Below, piece by piece: positions 7,721 to 15,257 of a DNA stretch of 64,000 bases; positions within the stretch are counted from its first letter, which is position 1, and the number at the start of each line of letters is the position of its first letter. This DNA comes from Thioclava dalianensis (lineage in GTDB: Bacteria; Pseudomonadota; Alphaproteobacteria; Rhodobacterales; Rhodobacteraceae): contig NZ_JHEH01000003.1 of assembly GCF_000715505.1 (NCBI RefSeq), positions 1 through 64,000 on the forward strand, given 5' to 3'. Under the pieces are notes generated by a model that did not search any database, was not told where the DNA came from, and was given only the letters and a program-made list of their open reading frames with translations. The position numbers were made by a program, and so were the translations under genes.

Positions 7721-8602
7721 ATGGCTTTGGTGAATTTCCGCCGTGACGTGGCGCGCGCGCCGGTTGACGCCCGGATGGCGGCCCTGCTTGAAGGCTGCTC
7801 GATGGAGGTGATGCCGCGCACCGCCGCCAAGATCGAGAGCTTCCGCGCGCTGATGCCCAAAGGGACCCGCGTCTATATCGCCCATATCGAGGGCACGCCC
7901 TTTGAAGACATGCTTGCAACCGCCAAACGCCTGCGCGCCGAGGGCATGGAGCCGATGCCGCATTTCCCCGCCCGGATCTTGCGCGACGCAGCCCAGCTCA
8001 ACGACTGGGTGACCCGCTACAAGGGCGAGGCTGGCGTCACGCAGGCGCTGTTGCTGGGCGGCGGCGTCTCCAAACCGCATGGCGATTTCCACTGCGCGAT
8101 GCAGATGATCGAAACCGGCGCCTTTGACGGCTTTGCGCGCCTTCACGTCGCAGGCCATCCCGAGGGCAACCGCGATATCGACCCGCAGGGCGGCGAGGCC
8201 GAGGTGATGGCAGCGCTCCGCCTCAAACAGGATTTCGCAAATCGCACCGATGCCGATATGGCGATTGCCACGCAATTTGCCTTCGAGGCCGGCCCGATCC
8301 GCGACTGGGCGGCGCGTCTGGAGGCCAATGGCATCGACATGCCGATCCATCTGGGCGTGGCGGGCCCCGCCAAACTACAAACGCTGATCAAATTCTCCAT
8401 TGCCTGCGGCGTCGGCCCCTCGCTCAAAGTGTTGCAAAAGCGCGCCCGCGATGTGACCAAGCTGCTGCTGCCCTTCGAGCCCACCGAGATCCTGAGCGAT
8501 CTGGCCGCCAATCGGCCCGCCAATATCGAAGCCGTGCATTTCTTCCCTCTGGGCGGTATCACCGCCTCAGCGACCTGGATCAACGAACAAAAAGGCCCGT
8601 AA
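7721..8602 (+). CDS. Methylenetetrahydrofolate reductase-like protein (MetF family)
   Basis: A 293-residue TIM-barrel protein resembling the MetF flavoenzymes that reduce 5,10-methylene-THF to 5-methyl-THF. Recognisable parts are the first strands (TRVYIAHIEGT), GMEPMPHFPARIL, QALLLGGGVSKPHGDF, the histidine-containing HVAGHPEGN segment and the late MPIHLGVAGPAKLQTLIKF. This pattern is the divergent subfamily found beside methyl-THF:corrinoid methyltransferases. The ATG at 7721 follows a GAGGGAG ribosome binding site. Its stop codon directly abuts the ATG of the next gene, so the two enzymes are surely co-translated: one makes methyl-THF, the other passes the methyl on. Confidence 0.82.
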   Translation: MALVNFRRDVARAPVDARMAALLEGCSMEVMPRTAAKIESFRALMPKGTRVYIAHIEGTPFEDMLATAKRLRAEGMEPMPHFPARILRDAAQLNDWVTRYKGEAGVTQALLLGGGVSKPHGDFHCAMQMIETGAFDGFARLHVAGHPEGNRDIDPQGGEAEVMAALRLKQDFANRTDADMAIATQFAFEAGPIRDWAARLEANGIDMPIHLGVAGPAKLQTLIKFSIACGVGPSLKVLQKRARDVTKLLLPFEPTEILSDLAANRPANIEAVHFFPLGGITASATWINEQKGP

Positions 8603-9586
8603 ATGACCCGCACCGTCCTTGAATCGAAATCCAAGACCGTCACCATCGGCTTTGACGAGCCCTTCTGCGTGATCGGTGAGCGGATCAATCCCACGGGCCG
8701 CAAGAAGCTCGCCGCTGAACTCGAACTGGACGATTACTCGACCATTGAGCGCGACGCGATCGAGCAGGTTGCGTGCGGGGCTACGGTTCTCGATATCAAT
8801 TCGGGGGCGGTCTTCACCAATCGCATGGCCTCCGATCCGCGCTATGCGGACAACAATTTCGTCGAACCGCCGCTGATGCGTGAGCTGTGCGCCCGCGTTC
8901 AGGCGCTGGTCGATGTGCCTTTGTGCATCGACAGCTCGGTGCCCGAGGCGCTTAAGGCCGGGCTTGAGGCCTGTCAGGGCCGCCCGCTGGTCAATTCGGT
9001 CACAGGCGAGGAAGAGCGTCTTGAGACAGTGCTGCCGCTGATCGCCAAATATAACGTCCCGGTTGTCGCGATCTCGAACGACGATACGGGCATTTCCGAC
9101 GATCCCGAGGTGCGCTTTGCCGTGGCCAAGAAGATCGTCGAGCGCGCAGCCGATTACGGCATCAAGCCGCATGACATCGTGGTCGATCCGCTGGTCATGC
9201 CGATCGGCGCCAAAGCCACTGCCGGGCGTCAGGTGTTCGAGCTGGTCGCCAAGCTGCGCGACGAGCTGGGCGTGAACACGACCTGCGGCGCCTCCAACAT
9301 CTCTTTCGGTTTGCCGGGGCGGCATGGCATCAACGCGGCCTTCCTGCCGATGGCCATCGGTGCGGGTATGACAAGTGCGATCATGAACCCGGTGCGTCCG
9401 GCTGAGATGGAGGCCGTGCGCGCCGCCAACCTGCTGATGAACCACGACGAAAACGGCTCTGACTGGATCCGCTTCGCGCGCATCCTTGAGGCGATGAAGG
9501 AAGGTGCGACGCTGGCCGAGGCCTCGCAGGCCGCAGGCGCAAGCACCCGCGGGGGCCGCTCGGGCCGTCGCCGCGCCCGCGTTTGA
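8603..9586 (+). CDS. Methyltetrahydrofolate:corrinoid methyltransferase (pterin-binding domain protein)
   Basis: A 327-residue DHPS-like TIM barrel related to AcsE/MtgA and to the pterin-binding domain of MetH. The pterin signature GERINPTGRKKL is at about residue 27, followed by DINSGAV, CIDSSVPEAL, LVNSVTGEE, VVAISNDDTG and DIVVDPLVMP, all expected for the fold. It should move methyl groups between folate and a cob(I)alamin protein, but no corrinoid protein is encoded nearby. Split methionine synthases have been reported in Rhodobacteraceae, and this could be their folate half. The C-terminal 20 residues form an unusual Gly/Arg-rich basic tail. Confidence 0.85.
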   Translation: MTRTVLESKSKTVTIGFDEPFCVIGERINPTGRKKLAAELELDDYSTIERDAIEQVACGATVLDINSGAVFTNRMASDPRYADNNFVEPPLMRELCARVQALVDVPLCIDSSVPEALKAGLEACQGRPLVNSVTGEEERLETVLPLIAKYNVPVVAISNDDTGISDDPEVRFAVAKKIVERAADYGIKPHDIVVDPLVMPIGAKATAGRQVFELVAKLRDELGVNTTCGASNISFGLPGRHGINAAFLPMAIGAGMTSAIMNPVRPAEMEAVRAANLLMNHDENGSDWIRFARILEAMKEGATLAEASQAAGASTRGGRSGRRRARV

Positions 9587-9594
9587 GCCCCTCT

Positions 9595-9618
9595 TGCGCG
9601 CCGTTGCGACGGCGCGCA
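9595..9618 (+). terminator. Strong hairpin between methyltransferase and amidohydrolase genes
   Basis: A perfect 10-bp stem TGCGCGCCGT/ACGGCGCGCA with a TGCG loop lies 8 bases past the methyltransferase stop and 10 bases before the amidohydrolase start. There is no T run, so it may be a partial terminator or an mRNA 3'-end stabiliser. Confidence 0.55.
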
Positions 9619-9628
9619 TCATACCCCC

Positions 9629-10774
9629 ATGCTGACCTCTTCCGATATTGCTGAACTCACCGCTTTGCGGCGCGATCTGCATCGCCGCCCGGATCTGTCG
9701 GGGCGCGAGGCTGCGACCGCCGAGGTGATCTTGGCCGCCCTGCGCGCGCTGTCGCCCAATCTCGTGCTCACGGGTCTGGGCGGTCACGGTCTGGCGGCGC
9801 TGTTTGACAGCGGCACGCCCGGTCCAACGGTGCTGTTTCGCGCCGAGTTGGACGGGCTGCCGATCCCCGAGCGCTCGGACAACGCGTGGCGCTCGCAGAT
9901 CGACGGGGCGGGGCATCTCTGCGGCCATGACGGGCATATGGCGATGCTGCTGGGCCTTGGGCGCGTGCTCTCGCGCAAGCCTCCGGCCACCGGGCGCGTG
10001 GCCCTCCTCTTCCAGCCCGCAGAAGAAATAGGCACCGGCGCGCGCGCCGTGGTCGATGATCCGGCCTTCACCCGTATCGCTCCGGATTTCGCCTTTGCGA
10101 TCCATAACTTGCCGGGCCTGCCGCGTGGCCATGTCGCGACCCGGACGGGGCTGATGAATTGCGCCTCGATGGGGCTTGCGATCCATCTTGAGGGCAAGAC
10201 CGCCCATGCCGCGATGCCACAAGACGGGGTCTCGCCCGGCCCTGCGGTCGCCGCCCTGATCAATGCTCTGCCCGCGCTGGGTCCGGGTGGGGTGCTTGAC
10301 GATAGGTTCCGGCTCGCGACCCTCACCCATGCCCAACTTGGCGCGCCCACGTTCGGCGTGGCCCCCGGTGCGGGGCTCGTGCATGTGACCCTGCGCGCGG
10401 CGCGCGATGCGGCATTGGCAGACCTAGAGGCGCAGGCCCGCGCCTTGGCCGCGCGGGAGGCAGAGCGCTTCGGGCTGCAGCTTCGGATCGAGACCTGCGA
10501 CCCGTTCGCCGCCTCAGTCAATGCAGCCGAAGCGGTGGAAATTGCCCGCAGCGCGCTTGATCACCTCAAGATCCCGCATTCGGAGACGGGTGTGCCGATG
10601 TATGCCTCGGAGGATTTCGGGCTGTTTGGCCGCGATGCGGTCTCGGCGATGCTCTGCCTTGGTGCCGGAGAAACCCAGCCCGCGCTGCACAATCCCGATT
10701 ACGATTTTCCCGACGCCCTGATTCCGGTGGGCGTTGCGATCTTCGCACAGATCGCGCGGGACATTCTGGGCTGA
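9629..10774 (+). CDS. M20 family metallo-amidohydrolase (hippurate/N-acyl amino acid hydrolase type)
   Basis: A 381-residue cytosolic enzyme of the M20D carboxypeptidase/amidohydrolase group, predicted to remove acyl groups from N-acylated amino acids. Metal-binding motifs are present in order: LRRDLHRRPDLSG near the N-terminus, HLCGHDGHMAMLL around residue 92, PAEEIGTGA around 131, and the C-terminal SEDFG. The segment KTAHAAMPQDGVSPG marks the dimerisation/lid domain. The exact substrate cannot be read from sequence. It may be expressed separately from the one-carbon cluster because a hairpin precedes it. Confidence 0.88.
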   Translation: MLTSSDIAELTALRRDLHRRPDLSGREAATAEVILAALRALSPNLVLTGLGGHGLAALFDSGTPGPTVLFRAELDGLPIPERSDNAWRSQIDGAGHLCGHDGHMAMLLGLGRVLSRKPPATGRVALLFQPAEEIGTGARAVVDDPAFTRIAPDFAFAIHNLPGLPRGHVATRTGLMNCASMGLAIHLEGKTAHAAMPQDGVSPGPAVAALINALPALGPGGVLDDRFRLATLTHAQLGAPTFGVAPGAGLVHVTLRAARDAALADLEAQARALAAREAERFGLQLRIETCDPFAASVNAAEAVEIARSALDHLKIPHSETGVPMYASEDFGLFGRDAVSAMLCLGAGETQPALHNPDYDFPDALIPVGVAIFAQIARDILG

Positions 10775-11080
10775 CGCGGGTGCGCGCCGCGCCTGCCCCT
10801 GCGTCGTTCGCCCCCGTGATTCTCACGCGATGCCAAGCAGCGTTGAGCGGGGCGCAGGCAGGGGCCGCACGCGCCCGCCCCACGCCCCAAAGCTGCGCGA
10901 TGCGCAAGCCTCAGAGGCAGAATTTTCCGGCCTGAGACGCACATTCCACAGCTCGGATTTTGACCGCTCTATAAAGCGTGTTTTTTCAAGGGCCGAGCTA
11001 CCATATCTTGGATCAAGTCGAAAATTTAGACTTTTAGGACAATCCTCTACTGGCCCTTCTTAACGTGGATGGCGTAAAGT
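10775..11080. other. Gene-free region upstream of the hairpin RNA
   Basis: No coding frame here has convincing protein character. The last 130 bases become A+T-rich (TTTTTTCAAG around 10981, AAAATTTAGACTTTTAGGAC around 11022), which would suit a promoter for the structured element that follows. TTGGAT near 11008 with CTTTTA about 17 bases later is the best -35/-10 guess. A small AGGA/TCCT hairpin sits near 11037. Confidence 0.4.
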
Positions 11081-11175
11081 CCGGGTCTGAACCTGGGAAA
11101 GCGCACTGCCATGCGCTTCAACTGTCTGCCGGACGAGGCGGGCTTTGTGACTGCCATCACGGAGCCTGCCCGTCC
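11081..11175 (+). ncRNA. Putative structured RNA: three tandem hairpins, two with the same loop
   Basis: Three hairpins follow one another in a 718-base gap. Hairpin 1 is CCGGGT/ACCTGG with a CTGA loop (11081-11096). Hairpin 2 is AAGCGCA/TGCGCTT with loop CTGCCA (11099-11118). Hairpin 3 is a stem of 19 pairs (11131-11150 with 11157-11175) with one bulged A at 11136 and three G-T pairs, again with loop CTGCCA. In both cases the loop is closed by A-U, giving the same ACTGCCAT tip. The compensating G-T pairs suggest RNA structure. I cannot match it to a known family; it could be an sRNA or a long 5' leader. The direction is assumed. Confidence 0.5.
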
Positions 11176-11492
11176 TTGACCTCTCCGGGAAGCCTACCCT
11201 CAGAAAATAATCTATAATTAGCGATATTTATCAGTACCTTGTTGTTCAAAGTTAATTCACCTCTCCGCCCCCAAACACGCTCCACCCCCAGTCAGTTTTC
11301 GCGCACCTCACGTGGCGCGACCTAAGCCCGCAGGGCCGCGTGCCCGGCTCGACATGCCGGGATGGGCACGTTATGAATTTGGCTCGGACGCGGCGGTCTT
11401 GCACTGCTCTTTGTAAAATGGCGGCTCAGCCTAAGGCGGGGCTGCGCCAAACAGACCGGGCGTGGGCCCGGCACGGGCCGGGAGGGGCGCGC
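11176..11492. other. Gene-free region downstream of the hairpin RNA
   Basis: No gene was recognised. An A+T-rich stretch (AAAATAATCTATAATTAGCG, near 11205-11224) contains TATAAT and may hold the promoter of the small membrane protein and VWA genes, but no good -35 lies at the right distance. The end has a GGAGGGG ribosome binding site for the next gene. Confidence 0.4.
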
Positions 11493-11660
11493 ATGTATGT
11501 TCTCGCAGGGATCGTGATCGGCGCCATCTGGGGCGACTGGCGCGCGCGCAAGCGGCAGGGCAACGGGCTTGATCGGGCGCAATATGCCGCCGTTCACGCC
11601 ATTGGCCTTGCGCTGATCGGGCTCTTGGTCACCATCTTGATCAACCGCGCCTACGCGTGA
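11493..11660 (+). CDS. Small membrane protein of unknown function
   Basis: A 55-residue protein with two predicted membrane segments, about residues 2-12 (YVLAGIVIGAIWG) and 34-51 (AIGLALIGLLVTILI), joined by a basic, polar loop (DWRARKRQGNGLDRAQ). It starts at an ATG preceded by GGAGG at the right spacing, which supports it as real. I do not recognise a function. Similar tiny proteins in Rhodobacteraceae are sometimes labelled apolipoprotein acyltransferase, but it is far too short to be that enzyme. It lies 10 bases before the VWA gene and is probably co-transcribed. Confidence 0.65.
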   Translation: MYVLAGIVIGAIWGDWRARKRQGNGLDRAQYAAVHAIGLALIGLLVTILINRAYA

Positions 11661-11670
11661 GGGCGGGGCA

Positions 11671-12852
11671 ATGTTCCTGCCCTTCTTCCACGCTCTGCGC
11701 CAAGCCGGTATCCCCGTCAGCCTGCGCGAATATCTAACCTTTCTCGAAGGGTTGGCCGCAGGGCTCTGTCGCTACGACATCGAATCCTTCTACATTTTCG
11801 CGCGCACCAGCATGGTCAAGGACGAGCGCTTTCTCGACCGGTTTGACCGCGCGTTTTCGCAAGCCTTCTCGGGGCTTGAGGCGATCAGCACCGAGGATAT
11901 GCTTGAGGCCGTCGACCTTCCCGACGATTGGCTGCGCGACGCGCTGGAAAAGCACCTCAGCCCCGAGGAAAAGGCCCAGATCGAGGCTTTGGGCGGGTTC
12001 GACGCGTTGATGGATACGCTTCGCAAACGGCTCGAAGAGCAGAAAGGTCGCCATCAGGGCGGCTCGAAATGGGTGGGAACGGGCGGCACCTCGCCCTTCG
12101 GCGCCTATGGCTACAACCCCGAGGGCGTGCGGATCGGCCAGCACGAAAGCCGCCACCAGCGCGCGGTGAAGGTCTGGGACAAGCGCGAATTTCGCGATTT
12201 CGACGAGAGCGTGGAGCTTGGCACGCGCAACATCAAGCTCGCGCTCAAGCGACTGCGGCAGTGGGCGCGCCACGGCGCGGCGGAGGAGCTGGACCTGCCC
12301 GGCACGATCCGTGCCAGCGCGGAGGCAGGCTATATCGACGTCAAGACCCGTCCCGAGCGGCGCAACGCGGTGAAGGTAGTGCTGTTTCTCGATGTCGGCG
12401 GCTCGATGGATGCCCATGTGAAACTGGTCGAAGAGCTGTTTTCCGCAGCCCGGGCCGAGTTCAAACATCTCGAGCACTGGTATTTCCACAACTGCCTCTA
12501 TGAGGGCGTATGGAAATCGAACCGCAGGCGTTGGGATGATGTGACGCCGACTTGGGACGTACTCCATCGTTACGGCGCTGATTACAAATGCATTTTTGTG
12601 GGCGACGCTTCCATGAGCCCCTATGAGATCACCCATCGCGGCGGCGCTAATGAGCATTGGAATGAGGAGCCGGGCCATCTCTGGCTGACCCGCGCCCGCG
12701 AGCATTGGCCCGATCACACATGGCTCAATCCGCTGCCCGAGCGGGTCTGGGATTACACCTCCTCCATCGGCCTGATCCGCGAGATTTTCGAGAACCGGAT
12801 GCATCCGCTCACGCTGGAAGGGATCACGGCTGCAATGAAGGAATTGGGATGA
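11671..12852 (+). CDS. VWA (CoxE-like) domain protein
   Basis: A 393-residue soluble protein of the CoxE/YgaD-like VWA family. The C-terminal half carries the VWA fold, starting AVKVVLFLDVGGSMDAHVK at about residue 236, where the metal-site motif DxSxS reads DVGGS, with the first Ser replaced by Gly. The N-terminal half (LREYLTFLEGL...) resembles the helical part of CoxE-type proteins that work with a MoxR AAA ATPase in cofactor insertion or chaperoning. No MoxR gene is adjacent in this window. The segment RRWDDVTPTWDVLHRYG is typical of the group. Role unknown. Confidence 0.8.
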   Translation: MFLPFFHALRQAGIPVSLREYLTFLEGLAAGLCRYDIESFYIFARTSMVKDERFLDRFDRAFSQAFSGLEAISTEDMLEAVDLPDDWLRDALEKHLSPEEKAQIEALGGFDALMDTLRKRLEEQKGRHQGGSKWVGTGGTSPFGAYGYNPEGVRIGQHESRHQRAVKVWDKREFRDFDESVELGTRNIKLALKRLRQWARHGAAEELDLPGTIRASAEAGYIDVKTRPERRNAVKVVLFLDVGGSMDAHVKLVEELFSAARAEFKHLEHWYFHNCLYEGVWKSNRRRWDDVTPTWDVLHRYGADYKCIFVGDASMSPYEITHRGGANEHWNEEPGHLWLTRAREHWPDHTWLNPLPERVWDYTSSIGLIREIFENRMHPLTLEGITAAMKELG

Positions 12853-13258
12853 GCCGCTGGCGCTTGGGCCGACCCTGTTCTTCACGACGCGGTTCACGCT
12901 CTGCGCGACGGGACGCCCGGTCTCGGCGCTGATCGCGGCTCTCAAGGCGGGCCTGCCCACGCGCGGATCCGCGCCCGCGCCCAAGCCCCTCCGCGCAATG
13001 ACCGAGAGCGAGATCACCGACGCCCTTCTCGCGCTCGTGCCGGTTTACGGCCCTTGGCTGTTGGGGTTCACCACCTTCCTGAGCTATCTTGCGATCCCGG
13101 TGCCCCGGTCGCGGATGATGATCGCCTCGGGCGCCGTCGTCGCCCCGGGCGATCTGTCGCTTGGGTCCGTGGCGGGGGCCCCGCGCTGGCGCTCGGCTGG
13201 TGTCTCTGGACGGTATCGCATCCCGCAGCCAAATCTTGATCACGCCCCCGAGAGAGCG
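12853..13258 (+). pseudogene. Decayed DedA-family membrane protein gene
   Basis: An open stretch in one frame, with an ATG at 12998, encodes about 60 residues (LVPVYGPWLLGFTTFLSYLAIPVPRSR...DLSLGSVAGA) that look like the N-terminus of a DedA-family protein, normally about 200 residues. After GSVAGA the similarity stops; the neighbouring frame then reads LALGWCLWTVSHPAAKS before a stop, consistent with a frameshift and deletion. Upstream codons in the same frame (PTLFFTTRFTLCATGRPVSALIAALKAGLP) look protein-like but were not identified and may be a fragment of another gene. No intact product is expected. Confidence 0.6.
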
Positions 13259-13270
13259 CATATCCTCTTC

Positions 13271-13963
13271 ATGATCCGATTTCTTCCCATCTTGCTTTTG
13301 GTGCTCTACGGCTTTGCGATGTGGCACTTTTCCAGCTGGCAGCTCCGGCGTCAGCTGAATGGCAATTCGCGCCGCCTCAATGACACAAGGCTTGCCCCCT
13401 ATCTCGACCGACTGGCGGCAGCGCTCGAAGTGGCGGAAGTGCCGGTGCATGTCTATCAGATCGCGCCGGTCAACGGGCTGGCCGCCCCCGATGGCCGGGT
13501 CTTCATCACCGAAGGCTTCATGGAGAAATACCGCTCGGGCGAGGTCAGCCCCGAAGAGCTGGTCTCGGTGATCGCCCATGAGCTGGGCCATGTGGCGCTT
13601 GGCCATGCGCGCCGCCGGATGATCGATTTCTCGGGGCAAAACGCGTTGCGCGCGGTTCTGGCCACGGTGCTCGGGCGCTTCATCCCCTTTATCGGCGTCT
13701 GGATCGCCAATCTGGTGACCACGGCACTGGCCGCGCGCCTGAGCCAGCGCGACGAGTTCGAGGCCGATGAGTTCGCCTCGGCGCTGCTGATCAAGGCCGG
13801 GATCGGCACGCGCCCGCAAATCACCCTGTTTGAAAAGCTCGACGCGCTCACCAATGCGCCGGGCGGTGCGGTTCCGGCTTGGCTGCTGACCCATCCCAAA
13901 GGCCCAAAGCGGATCGCGGCGATCAAGGCCAATACCGCGCGCTGGACCGCTGCTGAGCACTGA
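13271..13963 (+). CDS. M48 family membrane-anchored metalloprotease
   Basis: A 230-residue peptidase of the HtpX/Ste24-like M48 family. An N-terminal membrane segment (FLPILLLVLYGFAMWHF) is followed by the zinc site HELGH in VIAHELGHVALGH and the downstream Glu ligand in DEFEADEFAS. It is shorter than HtpX (about 290) and has one clear N-terminal anchor plus a hydrophobic stretch near FIPFIGVWIANLV. It probably degrades misfolded membrane or periplasmic proteins. The ATG at 13271 was chosen because the same frame further upstream is the DedA remnant. Confidence 0.85.
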   Translation: MIRFLPILLLVLYGFAMWHFSSWQLRRQLNGNSRRLNDTRLAPYLDRLAAALEVAEVPVHVYQIAPVNGLAAPDGRVFITEGFMEKYRSGEVSPEELVSVIAHELGHVALGHARRRMIDFSGQNALRAVLATVLGRFIPFIGVWIANLVTTALAARLSQRDEFEADEFASALLIKAGIGTRPQITLFEKLDALTNAPGGAVPAWLLTHPKGPKRIAAIKANTARWTAAEH

Positions 13964-14021
13964 TTTTCCTTACTTTCGCCCAGCTTGCGGTCTATCCTGC
14001 GCGAGAAGACCGAGGGTGCAG

Positions 14022-15257
14022 ATGCAAGATCAACAGGCCAATCGCGTGCGCAGACGACGGGTGTTCTACATCCCCGGCTATGACCCGATTCATCCGCGCC
14101 GCTACCGCGAGCTGTACCGCAAGGAAGGGGCAGAGCAGGCCCAAATCTCGGGCTATGAGATCGCCCTTGCGCCCAAGAAAAGCGGCAGCGGCCCATACGG
14201 CTGGCATGTGCGCTCCGTTCAGGACGGGACGGAAGCGGAGGCCGATATCGAGGTGCTCGTGTGGTCCGATATCGTGCGCGCTTCGATGGGCAAGTCGATT
14301 GCGGCCACCTACGGACAGCTCGTGCGCACTGCCGCCACCTATATTGTCTCGGGCGCGCTCTTTGGGCTGATGCGGCTTCGCAAGGGGCCGGTGATCGCGG
14401 CGCTCTATCCGATTGTCGCGCTGAGTGTGCAGGCGCTTTTGGGGCTGGGGCTTGGCTGGGGGCTGGCCGCCCTGCTGCTGGCCTTGCTGCCTGATTTTCC
14501 GTTGGATTGGGTGCTGGGGCTGGCGGTGGGTCTGGGCGTGATGACTGGCGCGCTGCGCTGGTTTCGCCGCCATGACAACCGCTTTTTCGCCTATTATCTG
14601 ATGCATGACTACGCCTTCACCGCGCGCTGGGGCGGGGCCAATCCGCCCGAGCTGGAGGCGCGGATGGCCAGCTTTGCCGCCCGGATCGAAGCGGCGATGG
14701 CCGAGGATTGGGACGAGGTGCTGATTGTCGGGCATTCCTCGGGCGCCCATCTCGCGGTCTCGATCCTCGCTGATCTGCTGCGCGAGGAACGGATCGGAAC
14801 AGGGCCGAGCCGACCCGCGCTGTCTTTCCTGTCGCTCGGTCAGGTCGTGCCGATGGTGAGCTACCTGCCCCGCGCCACGCGGCTGCGCGCCGATCTGGCC
14901 TATCTGAGCACGGCCCGCGCGCTGTTCTGGCTTGATGTCACAGCGCCGGGCGATGGCTGCGCCTTCGCGCTTTGCGACCCGGTGGCGGTGAGCGGTGTTG
15001 CCCCCGCGGACCAGATCCACCCGCTGGTGATCTCGGCGGCTTTCACCCAGACGCTGAGCCCGGAACGCTGGAAGGCGTTGCGCTGGCGCTTTTTCCGGCT
15101 GCATTTCCAATATCTCTGCGCCTTCGATAAGGTGGGCGATTACGACTATTTCCGCATCACCGCCGGGTCGCTTTCGCTGGCGTCGCGCTTTGCCGGGCGG
15201 GCACCCTCGAAAAGCCGGATCACGACGCAGGCCAACCGCCACACGGGCATAGCATGA
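14022..15257 (+). CDS. Membrane-associated alpha/beta-hydrolase-like protein
   Basis: A 411-residue protein with a serine-hydrolase nucleophile elbow GHSSGAH at about residue 238 (GxSxG), preceded by VLIVG. The N-terminus has RRVFYIPGYDP, the usual first strand and oxyanion region of such hydrolases. Between them lie two or three hydrophobic segments (about residues 105-175), so the enzyme is likely in the inner membrane, acting on lipid-like substrates. The function is unknown. The ATG at 14022 follows GAGGG. The end overlaps the P450 start by 4 bases (ATGA), so the two are translated together. Confidence 0.75.
   Translation: MQDQQANRVRRRRVFYIPGYDPIHPRRYRELYRKEGAEQAQISGYEIALAPKKSGSGPYGWHVRSVQDGTEAEADIEVLVWSDIVRASMGKSIAATYGQLVRTAATYIVSGALFGLMRLRKGPVIAALYPIVALSVQALLGLGLGWGLAALLLALLPDFPLDWVLGLAVGLGVMTGALRWFRRHDNRFFAYYLMHDYAFTARWGGANPPELEARMASFAARIEAAMAEDWDEVLIVGHSSGAHLAVSILADLLREERIGTGPSRPALSFLSLGQVVPMVSYLPRATRLRADLAYLSTARALFWLDVTAPGDGCAFALCDPVAVSGVAPADQIHPLVISAAFTQTLSPERWKALRWRFFRLHFQYLCAFDKVGDYDYFRITAGSLSLASRFAGRAPSKSRITTQANRHTGIA

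Noticed and set aside
8567-10384. A 605-codon open frame on the minus strand
   Set aside because: It runs antisense to the methyltransferase and amidohydrolase genes, is unusually rich in Arg/His/Gly, and shows no domain; it is a high-GC shadow.
11071-11100. Resemblance of GTAAAGTCCGGGTCTGA to the RNase P RNA P4 region (GGAAAGTCCGGGC)
   Set aside because: The remaining conserved parts of RNase P RNA are absent and the whole structured element is far too short.
11176-11224. TTGACC plus TATAAT as a promoter after the hairpin RNA
   Set aside because: The two hexamers are 31 bases apart, too far for a sigma-70 promoter.
12998-13963. A single 321-residue DedA-M48 fusion protein
   Set aside because: The DedA part stops abruptly and the intervening 30 residues are not protein-like; the M48 gene has its own ATG and N-terminal membrane anchor at 13271.
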